Origin: Chloroflexota bacterium
Lineage (GTDB): Bacteria > Chloroflexota > UBA5177 > JANWHV01
Reading direction: 5' to 3'
DNA: 13,769 nt
Assembly: GCA_025924845.1 (NCBI GenBank)
Contig: JAICHN010000090.1
Coordinates: 1-13,769 of the forward strand
Shown: positions 6,579 through 13,045 of the stretch, in pieces
How positions within the stretch are numbered: the first letter of the stretch is position 1
How the letters are laid out: each line of letters begins with the position of its first letter
Notes under the pieces: model-generated
Databases searched by the model: none
What the model saw: the letters and a program-made list of their open reading frames with translations, nothing else
What the model was told of the DNA's origin: nothing
Position numbers and translations under genes: made by a program

Positions 6579-7811
6579 ATGGCGAAAGACCAAGCACGAC
6601 AGGTCATTCATACCACTCTAACCGCAGTTAAGCAGTTTCTCGCCCAGGAGGCGCCGCCTAAGCTGAGCGAGGCTGATACTAAGGCGAACTTCATTGAGCC
6701 GATTCTTGGCCCGCTAGGATGGGTCGGCATTGGCATAGTGGTACGCGAGTACTACGTGAAGAACAGCCAAGAGTTCATCGACTATGTGATGAGCGAGAAA
6801 GGACGTCCCCTCCTTGCCATCGAGGCAAAGGCATTGCAAGCGGAGTTCTCAGATAAAGCAGCAGCCCAACTTGTACAGTACTGCGTGGTGGAAGGCATCG
6901 AATGGGCGGCTCTGACCAATGGCCGTGAATTGCGTTTCTTCAACACCTATCTCAAGGGTGACCTTTCCGCCAAACTGGTATTGCGGCTAGATTTGCTCGC
7001 GTTTAACAGCGACGCCGAATATGACGCGCTCTTTGATCAAATCTGGCTGCTCTCCCGCGAAAGCATGACCATGCCGGCGGGTGTCAGCACTTGGCTGGAG
7101 CAGCGCAGAATGGATCAAGCGCTCCGTGCACTTGTGCTCAACTCCGCGTCGCCCATCGTCAGAATGTTGCGCAAACATCTCGGTGAGAACGACGTAAAGG
7201 CAACGCCGGAAGCGATTAGCCAGTGGTTTCGTGCGCAGTTGAGCAGCAATATTACACCATTCCCACCCTTGGGAGATCGGATCAAGGATCAGCCGTCCAC
7301 GGTGCCTGATGCACCACTTAGCAAGGCCAGAAGCGCGTCGAGTGCGCATGCCACGTGTGCCTACTTTATGCTCATTTGTTCGAAGTGGGACGGGCAGAGC
7401 GCCGCCCATCGTCTAAAGATCTGGCTTGATCATGGTATGTGGGGCATGACTAAATCTACTCACGGACGTGAACGCCTTCGTGCGGGCGATCATGTGTGCT
7501 TCTATGTCACTGGGCATGCTATTGTTGCTACAGCAATAATCACCGGTGCGGCGGATGCCGAGATTCCCATCGAGAACGTTCCTGATGGCCCGCACGGCGA
7601 GCCTGTCTACCGCGTTCCGCTGGACAACATTAAGTGGCTTGCTTCCCCTATCGTGCTTGATACCGCTGTCCGCTCATCCATGGATGCCTTCAAGGAACGG
7701 AATGCAGGCACTTTCTGGGGCTGGTTCACGATAACGACGCGCGAAGTAACGGCACGGGACTTTGCTCTGATGACGGGACAAGCGCTCGTACATGGGGTTG
7801 ATTTCGCCTAG
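6579..7811 (+). CDS. HsdR-N type PD-(D/E)xK nuclease fused to EVE domain; putative modification-dependent restriction protein
   Basis: This 410-residue protein has three parts. Residues 28-140 resemble the N-terminal nuclease domain of type I restriction HsdR: SEADTKANFIEPILGPLGW, then Asp68 (EFIDYV), then IEAK with Glu82 and Lys84, and the QxxxY motif Gln97-Tyr101, followed by ALTNGRELRFF. This is a complete PD-(D/E)xK-like set. Residues 140-225 look helical (WLEQRRMDQALRAL, SPIVRMLRKHL). Residues 259-392 match an EVE (PUA-like) domain: YFMLICSKW, then IWLDHGMWGM, RLRAGDHVCFYV, HAIVATAIITG and FWGWFTITT, with several Trp/Phe that could line a base pocket. EVE domains are thought to read modified cytosines in DNA, so cleavage of modified phage DNA is the inferred role. 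No helicase motor, methylase or specificity subunit is nearby. ATG 6579 is preferred because AAGAAGGA ends 6 bases upstream; in-frame starts at 6480, 6501 and 6558 are less supported. GC content is about 53-58% in the lines I counted, below most neighbours. Confidence 0.82.
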   Translation: MAKDQARQVIHTTLTAVKQFLAQEAPPKLSEADTKANFIEPILGPLGWVGIGIVVREYYVKNSQEFIDYVMSEKGRPLLAIEAKALQAEFSDKAAAQLVQYCVVEGIEWAALTNGRELRFFNTYLKGDLSAKLVLRLDLLAFNSDAEYDALFDQIWLLSRESMTMPAGVSTWLEQRRMDQALRALVLNSASPIVRMLRKHLGENDVKATPEAISQWFRAQLSSNITPFPPLGDRIKDQPSTVPDAPLSKARSASSAHATCAYFMLICSKWDGQSAAHRLKIWLDHGMWGMTKSTHGRERLRAGDHVCFYVTGHAIVATAIITGAADAEIPIENVPDGPHGEPVYRVPLDNIKWLASPIVLDTAVRSSMDAFKERNAGTFWGWFTITTREVTARDFALMTGQALVHGVDFA

Positions 7812-7862
7812 AGCCAACTACGCATTCGGTTCATGAATGATCGTGAGACGATGAGAGGCAAC

Positions 7863-7878
7863 CTGCGGCATTCCGCAG
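7863..7878. terminator. Hairpin downstream of the EVE-nuclease
   Basis: CTGCGG and CCGCAG pair perfectly around the loop CATT, 52 bases after the stop codon. No U-run follows, so it may be a weak terminator or an mRNA 3'-end stabiliser. Confidence 0.3.
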
Positions 7879-7950
7879 TATGAGGAATTCCGCCTTATCT
7901 GGCATTGCTTCAGGCGAGGTTCCGATTACATGAAAGCCCCAAAGCGCACT

Positions 7951-7976
7951 AAAGCCAGTCCTCTCGAACTGGCTTT
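7951..7976. terminator. Hairpin with short T runs, likely terminator of the original tRNA-Ala gene
   Basis: AAAGCCAGT (7951-7959) and ACTGGCTTT (7968-7976) form a perfect 9-base stem with an 8-base loop. Both strands end the stem with TTT. On the minus strand it begins 15 bases after the CCA end of the tRNA fragment, where a tRNA terminator would be expected; on the plus strand it could also end the EVE-nuclease transcript. Confidence 0.5.
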
Positions 7977-7990
7977 ACGTCTGAAAATGA

Positions 7991-8036
<46 letters not shown>

Positions 8037-8144
8037 GTGTACTTGAGCCATTCTTCATCGTGCCGCTGAATGTCGCCACCAGAGAGAACGCCCAAAAGAA
8101 GAGGGTGGTTGATGGCGACCAATATCGCCTGACATCGTGCTGTC

Positions 8145-8163
8145 CTTGCAAAAATCTTGCAAA
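8145..8163. repeat. Short direct repeat near the tRNA fragment
   Basis: CTTGCAAA occurs twice, at 8145-8152 and 8156-8163, exactly 11 bases apart (about one helical turn). It lies roughly 110 bases from the attachment-core candidate, on the presumed element side. This matches the layout of integrase arm-type sites, but no integrase is visible to support it. Confidence 0.3.
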
Positions 8164-8182
8164 CTTCTGATGCGGTTGGAAC

Positions 8183-8208
8183 CGGGCACCTTGGGGCCAA
8201 GGTGCCCG
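8183..8208. repeat. 12-base perfect inverted repeat
   Basis: CGGGCACCTTGG (8183-8194) is followed by GG and its exact reverse complement (8197-8208). On the plus strand the stem is followed by ATTTGG, a poor U-run; on the minus strand by GTTCC. It may be a weak terminator, a cruciform or a binding site. It belongs to no recognised gene. Confidence 0.45.
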
Positions 8209-8638
8209 ATTTGGCACGAAGAAATGGAGGCAGTGCAGTCGAAACGAACTCAATCTATTCTGACTCACACCTGGCACTTGTTATGGCAAGAGATAACGCA
8301 AATGGCCGGTAACGGTCTGATAATCATGATGTAGCCGTCCGGGCAATAGGCTAGTCTTCTTCAATTGGAGCATCTTAATGAGTGCGGTCGGCACATTCGC
8401 TTATGCGCTGGTATATCTATGCAAATGCCGTGCTCTTCTGCGATCTCGTACCGACTCAACAGGAGGCGGCCGTACCTGTGGCTCTGACTGAAAGGTAGGG
8501 GCGCATAGCACCCGTCGCAAGATTCTGCCGTTCGCGAAATCGGCCGATAGCTCGAATCCGGCTCCCGCCACAGTCAGGTTAGTGAACTGTCAAATGCGAT
8601 TGGCTGAGGCCGATTGGCGAGGCTTACCCTAATGTTCG

Positions 8639-11600
8639 TCAGCCGAGCGTGGACAGCAGCTGCTCAGTCCATTCAACGCCCTTGCGTGCGCCTAGGCGCC
8701 GGAAAATGGCCAGCGCCGCCTCCAGCGTCTCGCGCGCCGGCTCCGGCTCTCCCTGTTTGAGGTGCATGGCGCCTATCTGGAACAGGATACGAGCCTCGGC
8801 GAAGGGGTACGGCATAGCCGCTGCCATTGCCCACGCCTCGTCGAAGGTGTCATGCGCCGCCCGTAACTCGCCCTGCGACACCTGGACCCTGCCCTGGACC
8901 AGCAGCGCTTCGCACAGATTGAGGCGGTCGTGCCCTTCCCTAGCCATTCCGATCGCCTTCCGGATCGTCTCGTCCGCCTGAACGTCGTTTCCAAGCTCCA
9001 GCTGCGCCCATGCTCTAAGCAAAAGGGTGTCGGCATGAGCCGCGTGTTCGGTCGGCGCCACCAGTTCCAGGCGACGGATCGCCTCGTCCGGATGGCCTGC
9101 ATACAGGTCCCGTGCGGCCAGTAAGCGCTGGGCGTTGCGCTCTGTGACCTCGTGACGTACCCGCTGCGCGCCGGCAAGGCAGACCTCCAGATATCGTGAC
9201 GCTTCATCCAGGTTTCCGGCCGCAAGGTTGAACTCGGCCAGGCTAAGATGGGCGAAGGAGGTCCCGAGATTTGAATCGAGGGAGTGGCTGATCTCCAGTG
9301 CTCGCTCAAGATAGGCCCGGGCCTGCTGCCAGTCGCCCAGAAGGAAGCATGCCTCGCCAAGGCGCGCTCTGATCACGAGGAGTTGGCTGGGATCACCGAC
9401 CTGTTCCGCGCGCTCAAGCACCCGCTCGCGATACGCCCGGCCGGCCTCAAACTCCCCCAACAGTTTCAGCGACTCGGACAGCGCATCCATGGCGAGGTTT
9501 ACCGTCGCGTAATCGCTCAGGGCCTCTGCCAGCGGTATGATCTGCTCCAGCACTCTGCGCGCATCCTCAATGTGGCCCTGGCTTAGCAACACGAGACCGC
9601 GCACTACCTCGGCGCCGGCCAGTAGCCCGTCATCCCCCAGTGCGCGCGCGAGTTCCCCGGCGCGCTCAATAAGCGTCAGGCTGGGGTTGGAACTGAGGAC
9701 CAAGAGACGCACGTGGGCCGCATAGAGGGTAGCCAGGGCTCTCGACGGCCCCTTCCGCTCCAGCTCCTCCAGGATGGGCAGGGTGCGCACTCTGCCTGCT
9801 TCCAAGGTGCCGCGATAGAAATGGACCGTTGCGATCTGCGCCGCGACTTGGCCCTCCTCCTCGAGGTTACCAGCCGCACGATACCACCGCGTGGCCGCCT
9901 CAAGCGCTTCCAATGCCTCGTCGTGCCGTGCCAGTGTGTGTAACACGGCGCCCCGCTTCGCGTCCAGGCGCGCCGCCGCTATCGGATTGGCTCCGATCCG
10001 CTGGAGACGATCTCGGGCCTCGGTATAGTGAGACAGCGCCACCTCATTCGCGAATACCGCTGCAGCCTGATCGCCGGCCTGCTCCAGGTAATGTATCGCC
10101 TTCTCGTGCAGCCCGCTGCGCGCATAGTGATAGGCAATTACCGCGACTGCTGCCGCCACCTGGTGTCCCTCCAGGGCCTCGGCGATGCGCCGGTGCAGGA
10201 CTATGCGCCGGGCCGGGCCCAGGTCCGCCTCCAGCGCCTCCCGGATCACGTCGTGTGCAAAACGGTAGTCCTCCCCGGCCTCCTCCAGCAGGCCTGCTCC
10301 GCATGCGACATCGAACGCCGCCAGCGTCTGCACCTCCGCGAGCTCAGCCACGGCCATAACAAGCCAGGACGGGATGGTCCGGCCGATTACCGCGGCCACG
10401 CTTAAGATCTCCCGGGCCTCAGGCGGTAGGGCCGCCACGCGCTGACGCAGGCTCTGGCCGATATCCCACGGAAGGGTATCGATCGACACCGCGCCTTGAT
10501 GTACACTTTGGACGAAGCTCACTAGGAAGAAGGGGATGCCGCCGGCTCGCTGCAGCACGCGCTCTCTCACCCCAGTTCCCACGGCCCCGTCACTGAGCAG
10601 GCCGCCAAGCAGGTGCGCGGCCTCCTCCGGCCCCAACGGATCGAGGCGGTGGTAGGTGGCCAGCCCCCGATGCGCCAGGTCCGCGAGCAGCACCTGCAGA
10701 GGATGGGCCTGGTCCACCTCGGTATCCCGGTACACGCCGATGACTCGGAGAGGGATGGTCGCCGCCGATCGGGCCAGGGTCGCCAGCAGATCGAGCGCAT
10801 CTGTGCCTGCCCACTGCAGATCGTCAAGCAGGAGCAGGATCCCCCGCCGTCCTGCCACGTTGGCCAGGAAGCGTCCTACCGCCGCGAACATCAGGCGGCG
10901 CTCCTGCTCCACAGCCAGGGTCGCAGGCGGCAGCGGTGGGATTGAGCCTTCCGCCAGCTCTGGGAGCAGCCGGATCAGCCAGGCGCAGCCCTCCAGATCG
11001 GCGTGCAGATGGTGGGGCGTCCTGGCGCGGATGCACTGCTCCAGCGCTTCGAGCAGGGGAGCATAGGGCTCCTGGTTCCCGCGGCGCTGGCAGCCTCCCG
11101 TCAAGACGGTCATCCCGTGTGCCACGGCCTGCCGCGCCACCTCCTGCACCAGCCGTGTTTTGCCTATGCCCGGCTCACCGGCCAGCAGTAGCACCGGGGA
11201 ACCAGCGCCGGTCAGGTGCCGCTCCAGCAGAGCGAGCTCACGCGTGCGGCCGACGAACCGCGTCTGAGTCTCGCTTTCGGGCAGCGGCGCCGGGGCACCG
11301 ACCGGGAGCAACTTCGTCATCGCCATTAACACCGGCGCGAGTGGGAGGGCAGTAGGCCCGCCGGCCGGAAGTGGTGGGGCTCCGCTGGGGGAGGATGCAG
11401 GCTGCGAGGAGTTCCCGGGTCGCGCAGCCTGCGTCAACGCCTCACGTTCCTGCAATGTGAGGGATAAGGCGTCAGCCAGTCGGTGCAGGGTGCTCGGATG
11501 CGGCCGGTGCATGCCACGCTCCAGATAAAGGAGGCCCCGAGGGCTCAACTCAGCGCGCTCGGCAAGGGCCTCCTGCGACAGGCAAGCGGCCTCTCTATAG

Positions 11601-11656
11601 CGTCGCAGAAGATCGCCGAACGAGCGGCGCGCCTCAGAATGTAGCCCGTGGCTCAT
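8639..11656 (-). CDS. Large transcriptional regulator: Xre HTH, AAA/STAND ATPase, TPR repeats
   Basis: A 1005-residue cytosolic regulator. Residues 12-75 form an Xre/Cro-type HTH (FGDLLRRYREAACLSQEALA, LSPRGLLYLERG, LHRLADAL). A Pro/Ala-rich linker (about 78-130) leads to an AAA/STAND-type ATPase: QTRFVGRTRELALLE, Walker A GEPGIGKT (160-167), Walker B ILLLLDDLQWA (273-283). From about 540 to the end the protein is alpha-helical TPR-like, with repeats such as HYLEQAGDQAAAVFANEVAL, HDEALEALEAATRWY, WQQARAYLERALEIS and EPARETLEAALAIFRRLG. Proteins of this plan (MalT/AfsR-like logic) switch on targets after ligand or ATP binding. The ATG at 11656 is chosen because codons upstream are low-complexity and contain the promoter candidate at 11724-11732. 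Its ribosome site is poor (AAAGGG directly adjacent, AAAGGAG 16 bases away). It diverges from the cupin gene, which suggests that cluster is a target. Confidence 0.9.
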   Translation of the reverse strand: MSHGLHSEARRSFGDLLRRYREAACLSQEALAERAELSPRGLLYLERGMHRPHPSTLHRLADALSLTLQEREALTQAARPGNSSQPASSPSGAPPLPAGGPTALPLAPVLMAMTKLLPVGAPAPLPESETQTRFVGRTRELALLERHLTGAGSPVLLLAGEPGIGKTRLVQEVARQAVAHGMTVLTGGCQRRGNQEPYAPLLEALEQCIRARTPHHLHADLEGCAWLIRLLPELAEGSIPPLPPATLAVEQERRLMFAAVGRFLANVAGRRGILLLLDDLQWAGTDALDLLATLARSAATIPLRVIGVYRDTEVDQAHPLQVLLADLAHRGLATYHRLDPLGPEEAAHLLGGLLSDGAVGTGVRERVLQRAGGIPFFLVSFVQSVHQGAVSIDTLPWDIGQSLRQRVAALPPEAREILSVAAVIGRTIPSWLVMAVAELAEVQTLAAFDVACGAGLLEEAGEDYRFAHDVIREALEADLGPARRIVLHRRIAEALEGHQVAAAVAVIAYHYARSGLHEKAIHYLEQAGDQAAAVFANEVALSHYTEARDRLQRIGANPIAAARLDAKRGAVLHTLARHDEALEALEAATRWYRAAGNLEEEGQVAAQIATVHFYRGTLEAGRVRTLPILEELERKGPSRALATLYAAHVRLLVLSSNPSLTLIERAGELARALGDDGLLAGAEVVRGLVLLSQGHIEDARRVLEQIIPLAEALSDYATVNLAMDALSESLKLLGEFEAGRAYRERVLERAEQVGDPSQLLVIRARLGEACFLLGDWQQARAYLERALEISHSLDSNLGTSFAHLSLAEFNLAAGNLDEASRYLEVCLAGAQRVRHEVTERNAQRLLAARDLYAGHPDEAIRRLELVAPTEHAAHADTLLLRAWAQLELGNDVQADETIRKAIGMAREGHDRLNLCEALLVQGRVQVSQGELRAAHDTFDEAWAMAAAMPYPFAEARILFQIGAMHLKQGEPEPARETLEAALAIFRRLGARKGVEWTEQLLSTLG

Positions 11657-11723
11657 CCCTTTAACTTGAGATCTCCTTTGCGTGATGGAGCGTGAATCGG
11701 GTAAGTCTGCTGGATCGGACAGC

Positions 11724-11732
11724 ATCATACCA
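11724..11732 (-). promoter_or_regulatory. Extended -10 promoter element of the regulator gene
   Basis: The minus strand reads TGG-TATGAT, identical to the element before the HIT operon. No -35 box is evident. The predicted start near 11717 gives a leader of about 60 bases to the ATG at 11656, which argues against the earlier in-frame GTG at 11758. Confidence 0.45.
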
Positions 11733-11775
11733 CGCGCGGTGACGCATAATCTAGGCACCGTGTGCGGTGTCCTCA

Positions 11776-11806
11776 GGCCAAATGGCCCAGAGGCGACGGC
11801 GCCGTC
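11776..11806. promoter_or_regulatory. Two adjacent palindromes, candidate operators
   Basis: GGCC-AAAT-GGCC (11776-11787) and the perfect 12-base palindrome GACGGCGCCGTC (11795-11806) lie about 60-90 bases upstream of the regulator's predicted start. An Xre-type HTH dimer commonly binds such dyads, so autoregulation is possible. GC-rich palindromes also arise by chance in GC-rich DNA. Confidence 0.3.
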
Positions 11807-11879
11807 AGGTGCAGCAGGGCCCGCGTCGCGCCGTCCCCTGCCCTGTGGCCGTAGCCCAAAGTGTGCTCACTCGACCAAG

Positions 11880-11912
11880 TTGACACTATTTGCCCTGTAT
11901 TCAGCAATAGTG
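11880..11912 (+). promoter_or_regulatory. -35-like box overlapped by an inverted repeat, upstream of the cupin cluster
   Basis: A perfect TTGACA (11880-11885) points toward the cupin gene. The best -10 at 17 bases, AGCAAT, matches only three of six. CACTATT (11884-11890) and AATAGTG (11906-11912) form a perfect 7-base dyad overlapping it, with additional GC pairing possible if one T is bulged. This layout suits a regulator binding over the promoter. Confidence 0.35.
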
Positions 11913-12074
11913 CGGCAATCGTGCGGAGAATGTGCGGGATCCATTCATGGTCAGCGGCCCTGCCATGGTCCAGAGTAACAAGCATGAGGTCGCCCAGGTG
12001 AGGCGCTCACTGGGTGACGCGGATGCACGGAGCTGGTGTTGGCTGTGGTATGAGGTAGAAGGAGGAAGGAAACG

Positions 12075-12551
12075 ATGGAACTGAAGCCCCATGTTGTTTG
12101 GGGTCCGGGCGAAGGGCTGGTCCTCCAGTCGGGCCCCGGCCGTGATCTCACCTTCAAGGTTACGGGTGAAGACACGAATGGCGCATTCGATTACTTTATG
12201 GTCGGCGTCGCACCACACGGTGGGCCTTCCTTGCATGTCCACCACTTGCAAGAAGAGACAATTCATGTGGTAAAAGGAAGATTCAAAGTACGCATTGGCG
12301 ATCGTATTTACTATTGCGGTGAAGGCGGCTTTGCCTATCTTCCGTCAAAGGTTCCACATGCGTTCCTGAACCTAACCGACGAGCCGGCTGAAATCATCGT
12401 CGTCTATACGCCGGGTGGCGGTCACAAGTTCTTCGAGGAGTTTGGGCCGCTTTCGCGTCATGGACCGCTTGAGCAAAGCGCAGCGGCAGTGATCTCCGAA
12501 AAATACGGTATCAGCCTCTTGGGACCGCCTCTGACACTTGATGCCGATTAG
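12075..12551 (+). CDS. Single-domain cupin protein
   Basis: A 158-residue cupin, probably a metal-binding dioxygenase, isomerase or ligand-binding protein. Motif 1 is GGPSLHVHHLQEETIHVVKG, with metal ligands His54, His56 and Glu60. Motif 2 is YLPSKVPHAFLN, with His95 and Asn99. Four ligands (3 His, 1 Glu) are therefore intact. The inter-motif region is short, as in quercetinase-like and small bacterial cupins; the substrate cannot be read from sequence. The start has an unusually strong ribosome site (AAGGAGGAAGG, about 4-8 bases upstream). It is the first gene of the rightward cluster and faces the divergent regulator. The C-terminal 45 residues (KFFEEFGPLSRHGPLEQ and beyond) form a tail outside the core barrel. 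Confidence 0.88.
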   Translation: MELKPHVVWGPGEGLVLQSGPGRDLTFKVTGEDTNGAFDYFMVGVAPHGGPSLHVHHLQEETIHVVKGRFKVRIGDRIYYCGEGGFAYLPSKVPHAFLNLTDEPAEIIVVYTPGGGHKFFEEFGPLSRHGPLEQSAAAVISEKYGISLLGPPLTLDAD

Positions 12552-12583
12552 GCAGCCTGCAGGAATTGTGCGGCAAGGCTGCC
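12551..12583 (+). terminator. Hairpin directly after the cupin gene, possible attenuator
   Basis: GGCAGCC (12551-12557, beginning at the stop codon's last base) pairs with GGCTGCC (12577-12583) around a 19-base loop. A second imperfect GC stem ends just before CTTTT at about 12598-12603. It may reduce transcription into the next gene; support is weak. Confidence 0.25.
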
Positions 12584-12706
12584 AGCGCCGTGCGGGCTCT
12601 TTTCATAGGCAATCGCCCTGCTCTCACGCAGACTGGAGACTTAGGGGTGGCCCGAGTGAGGCGCCACCGGACGCCCCGGATTCGGGAAAACAAGGAGGAA
12701 ACACCC

Positions 12707-12991
12707 ATGGCGTGGATTCATGTGCGACATCGGGTCGAAGAGTACTCGAAGTGGAAGGAAGCCTACGATCAGACAGCACCTTACAAGCGCGATCACGGCT
12801 GGAAGCGCTATCAAATCTTCAGCGTCGGCGGAGACCGCAAGGATGTGCTCGTAATGGAAGAGTTTGAGACGCTGGACCAGGCGGACAGCTTCTTGGGCTC
12901 GCCGTTCCTTCTTGAGGCAATGGGCCACGCGGGGATTATCGGCGCACCAGAGATCTTGCTGGTCAACGAAGTGGAAGGTGGGCCGGCGTAA
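12707..12991 (+). CDS. Dimeric alpha/beta-barrel (ABM-like) protein
   Basis: A 94-residue protein of the ferredoxin-like dimeric alpha/beta-barrel group that includes antibiotic biosynthesis monooxygenases and small cyclases. Typical marks are the N-terminal strand MAWIHVRHRVEEYSKWKEAY, the strand KDVLVMEEFETLDQADSF in the middle, and the end AMGHAGIIGAPEILLVNEVE, a pattern common in this family's small stand-alone members. No cofactor motif is expected. The ATG at 12707 follows AAGGAGGAAAC by about 5-9 bases; the open frame continues upstream but without a ribosome site. It lies 155 bases after the cupin and 54 bases before the metallo-beta-lactamase gene, same strand. A role in oxidising or cyclising an aromatic or quinone-like compound together with its neighbours is inference. 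Confidence 0.8.
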   Translation: MAWIHVRHRVEEYSKWKEAYDQTAPYKRDHGWKRYQIFSVGGDRKDVLVMEEFETLDQADSFLGSPFLLEAMGHAGIIGAPEILLVNEVEGGPA

Positions 12992-13045
12992 GACGACCGG
13001 CCGGACATGCACGAGTGAGACTATAGCCGAACGGAGGAGATCACC

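Larger units (their letters stand above)
11657..12074. other. 418-base divergent regulatory region
   Basis: No gene is seen. The region separates the regulator from the cupin cluster. It holds a leftward extended -10 (11724-11732), two palindromes (11776-11787, 11795-11806), a TTGACA with an overlapping dyad (11880-11912), and a rightward TGG-TATGAG at 12046-12054 directly before the strong ribosome site of the cupin gene. Confidence 0.6.

Noticed and set aside
8378..8491. A 37-codon plus-strand open frame with GGAG 7 bases before its ATG
   Set aside because: Too short, no recognisable content, and isolated in a gene-poor gap; not enough to call a gene.
8547..8572. A plus-strand stretch resembling a tRNA 3' end (CTCGAATCCGGCTCCCGCCA)
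   Set aside because: The T-stem does not pair with a 7-base loop, the CCA is replaced by CAG, and no anticodon arm precedes it. At most a degraded fragment.
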